Assembly (NCBI GenBank): GCA_009760885.1
Contig: CM019707.1
Span: forward strand, 31,361,687-31,425,686
Length of the DNA: 64,000 nt
Source: Achatina immaculata
Lineage: Eukaryota > Mollusca > Gastropoda > Stylommatophora > Achatinidae
Reading direction: 5' to 3'
Numbering within the stretch: position 1 is the stretch's first letter; every line of letters begins with the position of its first letter. The notes beneath the pieces are model-generated. The model ran no database searches. It was not told the DNA's origin and worked only from the letters and a program-made list of their open reading frames with translations. Both the position numbers and the translations under genes were made by a program. Shown here in pieces: positions 44,822-55,308 of the stretch.

Positions 44822-45230
44822 ACAGAGAATACAAACATTCATGAACTACTGTTTAAGGAGGATTTTAAACATTAAATGACAGGACGAGATCAGGAACGAG
44901 GAGGTCTGAGAAAGGACAAGACAAGAACTTATGAGCCTACAAATGATGTCTAGGAAATGGAGGTGGATTGGCCACACTCTGAAGAAACCTGACACCAGCA
45001 TAGCAGAACAGGCACTGGATGGAATCCTCAAGGAAGTAGAAAACGAGGAAGTTCTAGACTTTCTTGGAGAAGAGAAATTATGACAGTGCTCAGAGACAAG
45101 GGATACACGTGGAAGGAAGTAGAGAATAATTCCAAGAACAGGGATGACTGGAGATTCTTTATCCGTGGCCTATGCTCGCAATGGAGCGAAAGGCGATGAT
45201 GCTGCTGCTGCTGATGATGATGATGACGAA
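44822..45230 (+). mobile_element. LINE family 2, second 3' fragment
   Basis: It matches the 5.5-kb copy from TFMNYCLRRILNIK onward: RKWRWIGHTLKKPDTS, IAEQALDGILKEVENEEVLD-type sequence, then TVLRDKGYTWKEVENNSKNR and DDWRFFIRGLCSQW. Frame breaks are present. The terminal tail is GCTGCTGCTG passing into GATGATGATGATGA, longer than in the other copy. It starts further downstream than the 5.5-kb copy. No clear target duplication. Confidence 0.88.
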
Positions 45231-45273
45231 TAATTCCATCGTCCTGGGTGTCTCCATAATTTGTACCCTGTAC

Positions 45274-45308
<35 letters not shown>

Positions 45309-46313
45309 CCATGACAATCAAGCGTTGGTCCTCATTGATTTCCACAATCATCTATCCTTTCCTCTTTTTATAAGATGTATGTTGGACCGTGCTCTATGCT
45401 ACACTTGTAGTCCGTCAAGTATCTTGTTTCTTTGTCCAGTTTTCCCCTTTCTATGTCAGAGATTTCACAGACAGTCTGTTTTTTTTTTTTGGTTTTGTAA
45501 TGCCCTGTGCTGCATAGATTATCGAACATGTTTCAAAGACCGTGCCGACAGCTTTGTCTCATTTTACGAACTTTCTTTATACGATTTCTTCGCAGTATAA
45601 GAAGTACATATCCAGGCAGTATCTTGTATTATGTTTGTTTTCACATCCCACAACAAATTCCTTTTCCTTTGAACTTTAAGAACCCTTTTCATAAATCTTT
45701 CCCTGCCGTATTACGAATAAACGCTTTTCGAGTAATTTCGGTCAGCGTGGCTTTCTTCTTTCTTATTTTTTAATCCACATTTCTCAGAACGAGTTTACGA
45801 ATATCTCAGACGGTTTTAGAATGTGATATGAAGAAAAAAAAACATATAAAATCTAATCTCTTTAGAATGTGACAAAGCATACAGGGGCACAAGCATTCAT
45901 TTCCTCTGCGGTGTTAGGCGAAAGATATTGAAATACCTGGATTTGGCTTCAAGTGCTCCAGACAAATTTCAAAATGAGACGTCAATCACAGGTAAGAACC
46001 GACTCCACTGGAACGAAAGATAAGCCTGGAAGAGCCCAGGGCCTGTCTTTGTCCCGTCTGTTCCGTTAATAGTTGTCCAGGGGATTATGGTTGGTACCGA
46101 TAAATGAGAAATATCCATTAGACCTTATGTGTGTGGTTAGCATTAAGCGTTTCACATTTTTTTTTCTTTCTAAATCGCTGTACGCTAGAGACGCTAGGTG
46201 AGATAAGAAAACCTGGTAATACAGCCAACATGACTCTTTATATCCTTATAAAGCGGAAATAGTATGATCAGTTATTTGGTATTAGGAGGAGATTTTCGGT
46301 CCCTACAGTACAT
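45231..46313. other. About 1.1 kb without recognised gene
   Basis: (CT)n at about 45280-45305. Otherwise AT-rich with no recognised element. Confidence 0.5.
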
Positions 46314-46588
46314 GTAAAGAGGATAAAACAGAGAAAACTTAAATATTTTCGACATTAAACGCCATGATAATCTAGAGAAGACCGTCTTGGAAGGGAACAT
46401 AATGGGAAAAAGAAAGAGAGGAAGACCAAGGCGAAGATGGCTGTAGAACGTTGTTGATAATCTGCAAATGGATGCATCAGCAGCAGGGCGTCTTGCTTAC
46501 AACCGAGAGGCCTACAGGAGAGCTGTTAGGGAGGCAAAGTTCTGCAAGGGACATGCAAATGACTGACTGACTGACTGACAGACTGACA
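46314..46588 (+). mobile_element. LINE family 1, short 3' fragment with (GACT)n tail
   Basis: VKRIKQRKLKYF, then EGNIMGKRKRGRPRRRWL, NLQMDASAAGRLAYNREAYR and AVREAKFCKGHAND, ending in GACTGACTGACTGACTGACA. It is nearly collinear with the 17-kb copy, which lacks the tail. Stops and a frameshift are present. Flanking ACAGTA repeats are too short to be a convincing target duplication. Confidence 0.88.
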
Positions 46589-46988
46589 GTAGTAACCCAA
46601 TATTTAAAACTTTTGGGGATTGTGTGTGTGTGTATGTTCCTTGAAACGTCACAGATCTGTTCTTTTCCAGTAACAATGCAGTTTTTAAAAAATCTCTTCT
46701 TCCTTTCAGTCATTATGGCTAAAATAGATTCCTAAAGTCACTAAAAAAAAAAAAGAAGTTGCACCTGATGTCATATTTTCCCTTCATCCACTTGTAACAT
46801 TTAGCACATGTAATCCAGCGAACCTCGCCGTGCCTCCTTGAGCTTTCTTGTTCTTGTGGTCAGTTTTACATAACACAGCCTGCTGAGTGTCATTTCTTTT
46901 TCTTTTTTCTTCTTGTTTTCTTTTAAAGCTCGGACGTTTGAATGGCGACCACAGCCACATCCCTAGCAGCCACGTGGCGGCCACGAAT
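46589..46988. other. No gene recognised
   Basis: A (GT)n scrap at about 46620 and pyrimidine-rich sequence near 46890. The last 11 bases, CGGCCACGAAT, form the left target duplication of the next LINE. Confidence 0.55.
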
Positions 46989-47738
46989 CTTATCTTATAT
47001 CTTATAGCCTTCCCGTGCCGTTAAACGTCACATAGGGCTCGCAAGGTAGTTCGCCAATTTTTCCTGTCTTCAGCGAGTCTTTCTACCGCACCAAGGGATT
47101 TTATGCCCGTTAATTTGACCTCTCTTAACAATGTCCTCTTTAGAGTTTCACGTGGTCTGCCTCTTTTTTCTTTGGCCTGTTGTGTTCCACTTGATAGTTT
47201 TTTTGGGGTTCTCTGATCGTTTCTTCTCATCACGTGACCATCTCCTTTTCCTGATCTCCCATGGGACTGGTTGTTGTTCTGTCATCTGTCTTATCTCTGC
47301 ATTGTTCTTGAATTCGTTTCACTTGATGCCGAGTATTTTCCTTAGGCATTTGTTTTCAAAAGAGTCTAATTTCCTGACTATTTCTTTAGTTGTTTTCGAG
47401 CTTTCGCATTCATAAATGAGAGTGGATATTAGATTTGAATTGAATAGTCTTAATTTGGTTTTTGTGCTTATAACTTTTGAATTCCGTATGTTCTCAAGAT
47501 TCTTGAAGATTGATGCTGCTTTTGCAGTTCTAATTCTAACTTCCTTTCTGGTTTCACCATCCTGGTCTATGTAGGTGCCAAGGTATGCAAACTGATTGAC
47601 TTCTTCAATATCTGTCCATTCTACGTGTATTTTTCCGGTTTGATTAATGGGAATTTTCATTATTTTTGTTTTGTCCTTGTTAATTTCAAGTTCTATTTTG
47701 CTAGCCAGTGAAGACAGGCTTCACTGGCTAGCAAAATT
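46989..47738 (-). mobile_element. LINE family 3, second copy, with 5' inversion and target-site duplication
   Basis: The minus strand encodes KIELEINKDKTKI, VEWTDIEEVNQFAYLGTYI, RIRTAKAASIFKNLENIRNS, STKTKLRLFNSNLISTLIYE, LDSFENKCLRKILGIK, then RNDQRTPKK and EKRGRPRETLKRTLLREVKL with ERLAEDRKNWRTTLRA. A frame break near 47310 separates two segments. The 3' tail is an ATAAGATATAAGATAAG repeat. Flanking 11-mers CGGCCACGAAT (46978) and CGGCCACAAAT (47739) match at 10 of 11. At the 5' end the last 20 bp are an inverted copy of the adjoining element sequence. Confidence 0.93.
47695..47737. repeat. Perfect 19-bp hairpin at the LINE 5' junction
   Basis: ATTTTGCTAGCCAGTGAAG (47695-47713), a 5-base loop ACAGG, then the exact reverse complement (47719-47737). 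The left arm is LINE coding sequence and the right arm abuts the target duplication. Confidence 0.97.
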
Positions 47739-47859
47739 CGGCCACAAATAACCTCAGAGAATTAAATATTAGACACATGAATCTTTCATGTATTATTACT
47801 TACATGTTGACTGATGGTCTCCCGTGTCCGATAATGTCCCTTGGTCGATAATGTTCCTT

Positions 47860-48150
47860 GGTTAATGACTCATGTCATTTGGATGATGACTCTTCCTTCA
47901 TAATATCAGTTGGATGACTCTTCGGTCATGTCATTTGGATGATGACTCTTCGCTCATAATGCCATATGGATGATGAATCTTCGCTCATGTCATTTGGATG
48001 ATGACTCTTCTTTCATGTCATTTGGATGATGACTCTTCTCTCATAATGTCATTTGGATGATGACTCTTCTCTCACAATGTCATTTGGATGATGACTCTTC
48101 GCTCATAATGTCATTTGGATGATGACTCTTCGCTCATGTCATCTGGATGA
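47860..48150. repeat. Minisatellite, 31-bp unit with 26-bp short form
   Basis: GTCATTTGGATGATGACTCT plus TCGCTCATAAT repeats about ten times. A form lacking the AAT-proximal bases is interspersed. Confidence 0.9.
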
Positions 48151-48439
48151 TGGCATCTCCTGCACCAGATAAGATTCGCAGATCCCGATAACTCACTGGA
48201 GTTATCTTTCCCATGTACTGTAGATTACTGAAGACTTTAACACCTAAACTACCGAAATGCACCCACGACACACGAACATATTTTGCTATCAATCATCACA
48301 GATACATATTTTACAAGGCGAGTGATGTCATTTTTGTGTTTTAATTTAGTCCAGTTTTTTTTTTTCAAATTTGTGTCGAACCACGAACTCACAAATACGG
48401 TACTTCTACAGCCATTTTTTTTTCCTTAAAAATTTTTTA
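48151..48439. other. No gene recognised
   Basis: AT-rich with T runs. Nothing recognised. Confidence 0.5.
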
Positions 48440-48672
48440 AAAGTCTTTTCTTGGACATGCCATGAAAAGACAAGTTATATAAACTGATAATCACTGGAAA
48501 GCTTATGAAAAAAAAAAGAAGGTCAAGAGAAAAATATTTCGCTGGACAGGCCAAAGTGGCTTTGGAAAATAAAAGCATTTGAACTGATCGGAAATATTGG
48601 CGATCACACTAGACTGAGAAGGATGGTCGCCAGCGCACATGATGTATGTATATATGGAAATGGCTTATGATT
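48440..48672 (+). mobile_element. LINE family 5, 3' fragment
   Basis: The forward strand encodes a frame-damaged reverse transcriptase end: FLGHAMKRQ, KKRRSREKYFAGQ, ELIGNIGDHTRLRRMVASAH, then VCIYGNGL and a stop. The basic motif and the closing RRMVA-YGNGL signature distinguish it from the other families. Short, with no tail or target duplication evident. Confidence 0.7.
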
Positions 48673-48714
48673 AATTAAAAGTTGAAATAGAACATTTTGC
48701 ATAAACACAACTTT

Positions 48715-48885
48715 AAATCTTAGTAACCATGTGGACAACGTTAAATTTTAGTAACCATGAGGGAAGCGTTAAATTTTAGTAACCATGAGGGCAGGGGTAA
48801 ATTTTAGTGAGTGGCAGCGTTAAATTTTAGTAACCATGAGGGCAGTGGTAAATTTTAGTGAGGGGCAGCGTTAAATTTTAGTGCC
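48715..48885. repeat. Minisatellite, about 28-bp unit
   Basis: TTAAATTTTAGTAACCATGA and GGGCAGCG repeat about six times. Some units are shortened to GTGAGGGGCAGCG. Confidence 0.9.
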
Positions 48886-49443
48886 CTGTTGCTTTTATTA
48901 AATGTACAGAGTTTAACAACCTGAGCTTTGTTAAACTTCATTCAGTAACGCAGCGGACCGTGTAAAGAAGGAAGGGCAACCAACATACAAACATGTGGCC
49001 CTAGTTCAGTGCTTGTGGGCTTTAAAAATCAGGTGATCGGCGTTTATTTACTTTTTATTGATATCTCCCCCCCCCCCCTTAATCAAGTGATCAGCATTAG
49101 AAATCTTGATGTTTATTCCCTGCTTCCTTTCCGATATAACCGCCATAAACCGAAACTTAAAAATAACTTCAGTTAATAAAAGGTAGTCGATTCCTCCTTC
49201 CCCCCCCCCCTTTTTTTTTATCTGTGTAACCGAGCGAGGAGTTTTTTGAAGAGAAATATTTGTTACCTTTATATAGAGTAGTGATCTTGCTTTTGAATCT
49301 TTCATGAACATCATTTATTCCTAGCCACACTGCCCCGCCATCAGTGATTTCAAAATAGATCCAACAGCACCAGGAACAACTGAAGTCTGTTAAATCTTCT
49401 GTTTTGACACTTTATTATTCTGTTTTGACACTTTATTAATAAA
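48886..49443. other. No gene recognised
   Basis: C-rich runs at about 49068 and 49200, and a duplicated TTCTGTTTTGACACTTTATT near 49399-49438. No gene. Confidence 0.5.
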
Positions 49444-49587
49444 TACAGTAAAAACTCCTCGTAACGGACTCTGGCAGAATAGTCCCTTATATCCAGAATA
49501 AAATGGACGTACGCATGGGTTCGGGCCAGGTCCGCTGTTACCGAGGCTCCCGTATAACGGGATCCCTCATAAGGAGATTTTACGGTA
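49444..49587. mobile_element. pogo/Tigger-like MITE
   Basis: The left end TACAGTAAAAACTCCTCGTA and the inverted right end TACCGTAAAATCTCCTTATG form imperfect terminal repeats of about 24 bp, starting in TA, with ATAACGGGAT-type interior sequence. These are typical of small Tigger/pogo derivatives, which duplicate TA. No coding capacity. Confidence 0.75.
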
Positions 49588-49738
49588 TTGTTGTAATTAT
49601 TGCAAAAAAGATGTTAGAACTAGCGCAAATTTACGTTTGCAGGTTCCTGAGTTAATGGACTCTTTGTTGGCCAGTCTGGGTGTCCTTGAAGACGTCGTTG
49701 TCAGTATGGTCATTCAGCCTGATCTGGATTTTTTTGGG

Positions 49739-49815
49739 CGATGACCACATGTACCATCTTTACAATGACCACATGTACCATCTTTACAATGACCACATGT
49801 ACCATCTTTAAAATG
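49739..49815. repeat. 24-bp tandem repeat, three to four copies
   Basis: ATGACCACATGTACCATCTT plus TACA. The last unit is diverged. Confidence 0.9.
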
Positions 49816-50343
49816 ACCATGTGTGTATCTTTTGCTCAGATATAACTATATGAAAGTTTGTTGGGGTTTTTTTTTTCCTTTCAGTAAAATATTGTCCATA
49901 AGTAAACTTGCGAAGATCTGTTTCTTTAAAAGGCTGTTTTTCGGATTCTTGAATATTTGTGGACGACGCCTTATTGAAGATCTTGACAGCAGGCATCAAG
50001 ACCAGGAACACACCGTGGTTATCTACCAGCGCTTACAGCAGGCATCAAGGCCAGGAACACGCCGTGGTTAGCCACCAGTGCTACAGTTCATCTCCCTGGA
50101 ACAGCAATGTAACTAATAACAAAACCACACTGAAAAGCGTTTTTTTAGAAAAAAAAAGCTGAAGACAGCAAGACTAGAACAAAAGACAGTCTGAGATGGA
50201 CAACATCAGAAGCGTGTCAGCCTGCAACCTGCTCAGGCCCGTCGACTTAGCTGAAGAAGAAGAGGCAGCTTAGTGATCTGCAGTGACTGGTTTACGGTGC
50301 GGAAGTCATCACAGGATGGTGATGAAGATGTAGTGTGTAGATA
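49816..50343. other. No gene recognised
   Basis: An imperfect duplicated CAGGCATCAAG-CCAGGAACAC motif lies near 49990-50065. No gene. Confidence 0.5.
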
Positions 50344-50824
50344 CAGGATGTCCAACTTGAAAAGGCCAAAAGGCCATATTTGTATCCACGTGTCGACCGG
50401 CGGCCCGCATATAAATCAACCAGTTTTTTTTTTGTTGTCGAGCTATATAAACATACTTGAACAAAGTTTTCTGTTGACCTCGCAGTCAAACTGAGATCCA
50501 ATGACATCTTAGTTTCTCAGCATATATATAAATGACCAATATGTCCCCGAGGTCGACCCAACGTCTTAAAATGGGCAACAGAGAAAATCTGGGAAGACGA
50601 GGCAGCAAGGAAAGGAACTAGCCAGCCTATCTCATACTCTGATGAGGTCTCTAAATCTTCATCCCTTACGGCTTTTTACATTTTTTATATAAATAAAACT
50701 TATCTTTTCTTGGCTGAAAATAGTAATTGTTATAAAATAAATTACTCTTGCATAATAATCTCGCGTGCCACACATGTGTCGGAGGCTGCATGCAGCCCGC
50801 GGGCCATCAGTTTGGACACCCCTG
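50344..50824. mobile_element. hAT-like MITE
   Basis: The left end CAGGATGTCCAACTTG and the inverted right end CAGGGGTGTCCAAACTG match well. Subterminal GTGTCGACCGGCGGCCCGCA on the left and GGCCCGCGGGCTGCATGC, inverted, on the right are familiar from non-autonomous hAT elements. No transposase. The flanking octamers do not match, so the target duplication has decayed or one end is misplaced. Confidence 0.7.
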
Positions 50825-51689
50825 GTCTGATTCAGACACCATTCGGGGCGAAATGATAAACCAACACTCCCCTCCCCCCTTTATCTTCTTTCAAGCTCCA
50901 CCATCAAATTAATAACCAACAATTACAGTACATAACTACATATGCCAGAATGTATATGCCCCAGGGCTTGCGGGTGAGGTCAGTACCCCGAACCCCCAAA
51001 GAAGAAGGTCATTAGTTCTCTTGAACTCTTCAAAAGACGTGTTCCAACTTAAATTATCGCCCCTTCCGATCAAGGCGTGATCAAGTCTCCTACCTGTGTT
51101 AAATTATCACAACCAGGCCACCCCGTTTCCGTGGTACAAGGCAGCCCGTTGTTTGGTTGCTCTCTGAAGGTGCAACCAAAGCCTTGATCCGGGGTCTACT
51201 GAACCAGAGGGGCCAAACCGACCGATAAATTTAAAACGACACTTTGTCGACCGGGCGACATAACCCAATGGTAGGTTCCTTTGAAAAAAAAAAAAGAAGA
51301 AGAAGAAGGAATTTGGAGGGCCAAGAGGTTGTTTAAACACCGGAAAGAATGTAGGGAAAACGTGGCAGTTGGGGGACACCGTATTAATTGCGTGCGGCAC
51401 CTTGTCTACAAATGTTGGGGGTTGGGGTGGTTGGGGGGGGGGTGGGGGTGGAGGTTACAGAGAAGGTTAAGTTGTCTGTATATGGCTTCTTAATTTATGC
51501 TTTCTTTCTTTCTTTCTTTCTTTCTTTTTCCTTCTTTCTTTCTCTATTTCTTTCTGTCTTTCTCTATTTCTTTATTTCTTTCTTATTTATTTATTCAGTT
51601 ATATCAGCCGACACTTTCACATGAAAGTTACCGAACTTCAGGGACACAAAACCTCGAACCAATCAATGTTCACGATCGACTCTGTCCCG
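50825..51689. other. No gene; (CTTT)n tract
   Basis: A G-rich stretch lies at about 51417-51450, and (TTTC)n with variants at about 51498-51600. No gene. Confidence 0.6.
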
Positions 51690-51704
51690 CATGACGGCCA
51701 GCGA

Positions 51705-52194
51705 GCCATAGCTGACATAGTGGCAGTAGCGTCAGGGTTGGCGACCCATAGCTGATATAATGTTAGTAGCCTCAGGGTTGGCGACCCATAGCTGACATAA
51801 TGTCAGTAGCGTCAGGGTTGGCGACCCATAGCTGATATAATGTTAGTAGCGTCAGGGTTGGCGACCCATAGCTGACATAATATCAGTAGCGTCAGGATTG
51901 GCGACCCATAGCTGACATAATGTTAGTAGCGTCAGGGTTGGCGACCCAGAGCTGACATAATGTTAGTAGTGTAAGGGTTGGCGACCCATAGCTAACATAA
52001 TGTTTGTAGTGTAATGGGTTGACGAACCATAGCTGATATAATGTTTGTAGCGTAATGGGTTGACGAACCAAAAAAGATGTTAGAAATTAACTGATATAAT
52101 GTTAGTAGTGCAAGAGCAGAAAAAAAAAGGCGAAGGACAGGCATTTGTGGAAAACCCTTGCGGAAGCCCCATGTGCCCTGGGCACTTAAGGTTC

Positions 52195-52253
<59 letters not shown>

Positions 52254-52345
52254 TTAGTAGCGTAAGGGTTGACGAACCAAAAAAGATGTTAGAAATTAAC
52301 TGATATAATGTTAGTAGAGTAATGGGTTGACTAACCATAGCCGTT
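51705..52345. repeat. Minisatellite 1 of element A copy 3, 40-bp unit, interrupted by (GA)n
   Basis: CCATAGCTGATATAATGTTA and GTAGCGTCAGGGTTGGCGA repeat about nine times, then become diverged (GTAATGGGTTGACGAACC). A (GA)n run at about 52194-52250 interrupts the diverged end. Confidence 0.93.
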
Positions 52346-52512
52346 GAAGACCATGTCCGGCCTCTCCGTTGCACTCCCCCCCCTCAACCAGGGAGGCCTG
52401 GCAAACGGACCAGGGATGATCCTCACTTTGATGGAGTCTATTAAAGAAATAATAACGTCCACCTCCCCTCCATCGTTTTTTGTAAGCCTCATTCAGGTAC
52501 TAAAAAATAGCC

Positions 52513-53278
52513 GCCGTAACCCGCTCCCAAACCCACAGCCAAATCCGCCCCCAAACCCACAGCCAAATCCGCCCCCAAACCACAGCCAAACCCACAGCCA
52601 AATCCGCCCCCAAACCCACAGCCAAATCCGCCCCCAAAACCCACAGCCAAATCCGCCCCAAACCCACAGCCAAATCCGCCCCAAACCCACAGCCAAATCC
52701 GCCCCCAAACCCACAGCCAAACCCACAGCCAAATCCGCCCCCAAAACCCACAGCCAAATCCGCCCCCAAACCCACAGCCAAATCCGCCCCCAGACCCACA
52801 GCCAAATCCGCCCCCAAACCCACAGCCAAACCCACAACCAAATCCGCCCCAAACCCACAGCCAAATCCGCCTCCAAACCCACAGCCAAACCCACAGCCAA
52901 ATCCGCCCCCAAACCCACAGCCAAACCCACAGCCAAATCCGCCCCCAAACCCACAGCCAAACCCACAACCAAATCCGCCCCCAAACCCACAGCCAAATCC
53001 GCCCCCAAACCCACAGCCAAACCCACAGCCAAATCCGCCCCCAAACCCACAGCCAAACCCACAACCAAATCCGCCCCCAAAACCCACAGCCAAACCCACA
53101 GCCAAATCCGCCCCCAACCCACAGCCAAACCCACAACCAAATCCGCCCCCAAACCCACAGCCAAATCCGCCCCCAAACCCACAGCCAAATCCGCCCCCAA
53201 ACCCATAGCCAAATCCGCCCCCAAACCCACAGCCAAACCCACAGCCAAATCCGCCCCCAAACCCACAGCCAAACCTAC
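52513..53278. repeat. Minisatellite 2 of element A copy 3, built from two 12-bp modules
   Basis: The array consists of CCAAACCCACAG and CCAAATCCGCCC modules joined as XY or XXY, giving 24- and 36-bp units. One frame reads KPTA and KSAP tetrapeptides, and other frames plus the reverse strand are also open. Occasional C-run indels shift frame, so a real Lys/Pro/Ala-rich protein is unlikely. Confidence 0.95.
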
Positions 53279-53350
53279 ACGATGATGTTTCTTCAACATC
53301 TCCATAGCATCTTCTGCAAAAGAACAGCTCGCAGTTCCGCGGAGACAGAA

Positions 53351-55044
53351 GAAGAAGGAAGAAGAAGAATTCACGGCTGACTGGTCAGTTGTGGCTTGGC
53401 TGTTGTTCCTCATAGCGGAACCAAATGCTCTGTATATTCTCACACTGTTTTATCTTTGACGTCTAAAGTGTTTGTTCTATAAATGTTCTATAATCCTACC
53501 TCTTGCTCTCCTTTTGCCGCAAGCAAGCAAAGAAACTCGTATTACGCCTGTAATTTAAACCAACATACACGACTGCTGTGCTGGCTCCACCACTGCATTA
53601 TCGTTTTACTCCTTCGTGCTGCGAGCAGATGATCTCAGCTGCACCTGTCTTTGAAGCTTAAGCGTGGTGTCGGATTAGGAGTAGTTAAGATGGCTGTCTT
53701 GATGTCCCGGAATAAACACCCCCAACCCCCGTACCCCGCCCCAAAAAAAAAACTTTTTGGGCACTCTACCACTTCAGGGGCCATGGGGGGAGCCAAGCTG
53801 AACATGCTTCTGGAAACATCAACGGAGTTATGGGACAGGGTCTTGACCTGTGCTGGCCTGATGACCTGGGTGGCGCCAAATTCTTTTAACGTTTTACCAT
53901 CTGTGCAGACGGTCGTCCTGGCTTTGTGGTTCGTGCCTCAGAAATTATATATGGCATTTGCAGTGTTACCCAAGATAGGTGGACACAATAGCCTGTTTGT
54001 CTTTAATCACCCAGGAACGGCGTTTTGGCCATTTCTGGTTCAGCGGGTTTGAAGAATGGACTGTCTTCTTCTTCTTCTTCATCTTCTGTTATCATTTTAC
54101 CCTGAGTGGTACCAGAATCTAGACACCCCATCATCATCATCATCATCATGTGCCAAACTTACCGACCCTCAAAGTGCTTGTTTTTTTTTTCCCCTGTCAA
54201 TAGAGAAAACTTTCAGTTCAAAATAGTCATGGCGATGTGAAATGTTGTAAGAAAATGTGAAACTTCTCGAGTTTTGGAGTAGCACAGTCATATAAAACTG
54301 CCTTGGCATGTCACGTAGAAGTCAGATATGGAGAAGGTCATGTCATGTTCAAGAGTGGATAAAAGAGGCGAACAAATTCTTGAGAAAGTAATAACTTGTA
54401 AAATATGGGTTTTTAAATTTGCAATAAGTTATCATGCTCCGCGGGACCCGCCCCTGGCTTGTGAAAACCTAATATGTTTGATTGTTTAATAATTTCTTGA
54501 ACAAACAAGGTCTTAAGCTCGCTGATATCCAGGTCGGGTAACTCTCCCCCCTTGTTATCAAGTTATTGCCCCTGCGTAGACGTGCAGCGCTTACTGTGTT
54601 TGATGTTCCAAAAGTCACTCGTTATAATGTCCCTGTTCCGGTGTTAGACGTTTCAAAATCCCCCCTGATATAATTTCCCGTGTGTGTCTATGAGATGATG
54701 TTTGCTCTATGAACAAGTGACATTATGGCGAAAAATCTCACTATCGGGAGAACGACTGATTCCAAAAAAACAAAAAGGTGTCGAGGCATAGGAAGTCAAG
54801 AAGCATCCAGACAAAGCACTCTGTATGCTGGAGAGACTGTACAGCGAACTATATAGCGGGCCAAGACCCTGTCCCACCACCTAGTTGGTGGTCCCAGTAA
54901 CAGATAGTCATGAGTCACATCGAGTCACGAGTCTAATACCGTAATAAGAGAGAGGGGGAAAAAACGTATACAAACAGTGTGGGCAAAGAGGTTGAATATA
55001 GACACGGCTGCTGATCATGATCCAACCCGTCAGCTACAGAGACA
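53351..55044. other. About 1.7 kb without recognised gene; element A-like scraps
   Basis: GACAGGGTCTTGACCTGTGC near 53834 (minus) and GGGCCAAGACCCTGTCCCAC near 54858 (plus) echo the GACCAAGACC-TGTCCC part of element A. (CTT)n lies at 54064-54082 and (ATC)n at 54129-54149. The 53651-54052 open frame has no recognised domain. Confidence 0.5.
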
Positions 55045-55308
55045 CCAACAGAACATCTTGTTCTGTTTTAAGAACAGGTCACTGCGGACTGCTGGGCCAC
55101 CTGGACCCACTCAAGGTCTCTCAAGCGGACACATGCGAGGACCACAAACCCCGTAGCATGTGCTCCACCGACCTGCGAAGCCAGACCTGGCCATAAGGAT
55201 GGACCTGAGGCAGAAGCTGCTGCGAGGACCTGGAGAGAACTGTGGACTTCAATCCTGGCTTCCGATTTAACATGACCCGGCACTTGAACACAGAAGAAGA
55301 AGAAGAGT
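55045..55308 (+). mobile_element. LINE family 6, second 3' fragment with (GAA)n tail
   Basis: The forward strand encodes LRTGHCGLLGHLDPLKVSQA, a Cys-containing segment, and LERTVDFN near the end, collinear with the 33.2-kb copy (FRLRTGHSRL ... LQKTVKFI). It is more decayed, with several stops. It ends in GAAGAAGAAGAAGAG. A CETWTL-like scrap at about 55410-55435 may be another reverse transcriptase relic. Confidence 0.75.

Larger units (their letters stand above)
51690..53350 (+). mobile_element. Element A, copy 3, expanded by two internal minisatellites
   Basis: The order of element A is retained: GTCAGGGTTGGCGACCCATA units, GAAGACCATGTCCGGCCTCT, a poly-C run, GATGGAGTCTATTAAAGAAA, CGTAACCCGCTCCCAAACCC, then TACACGATGATGTTTCTTCA and CAGCTCGCAGTTCCGCGGAG, and a (GAAGAA)n-rich tail. 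Two positions that hold single units in copy 2 hold arrays here, so the copy grew from about 0.3 kb to about 1.65 kb. Confidence 0.85.

Noticed and set aside
46318..46588. Target-site duplication ACAGTA for the 46.3-kb LINE
   Set aside because: Six bases is too short, and its placement relative to the (GACT)n tail is ambiguous.
52344..53443. Lys/Pro/Ala-rich frame of 313 residues as a histone H1-like or structural protein
   Set aside because: It is a 12-bp modular array inside a dispersed repeat, with C-run indels that shift frame and equally long frames on the other strand.
53651..54052. 133-residue open frame as a hypothetical gene
   Set aside because: It overlaps an element A-like scrap and a poly-A run, no domain is recognisable and there is no splice or promoter support.
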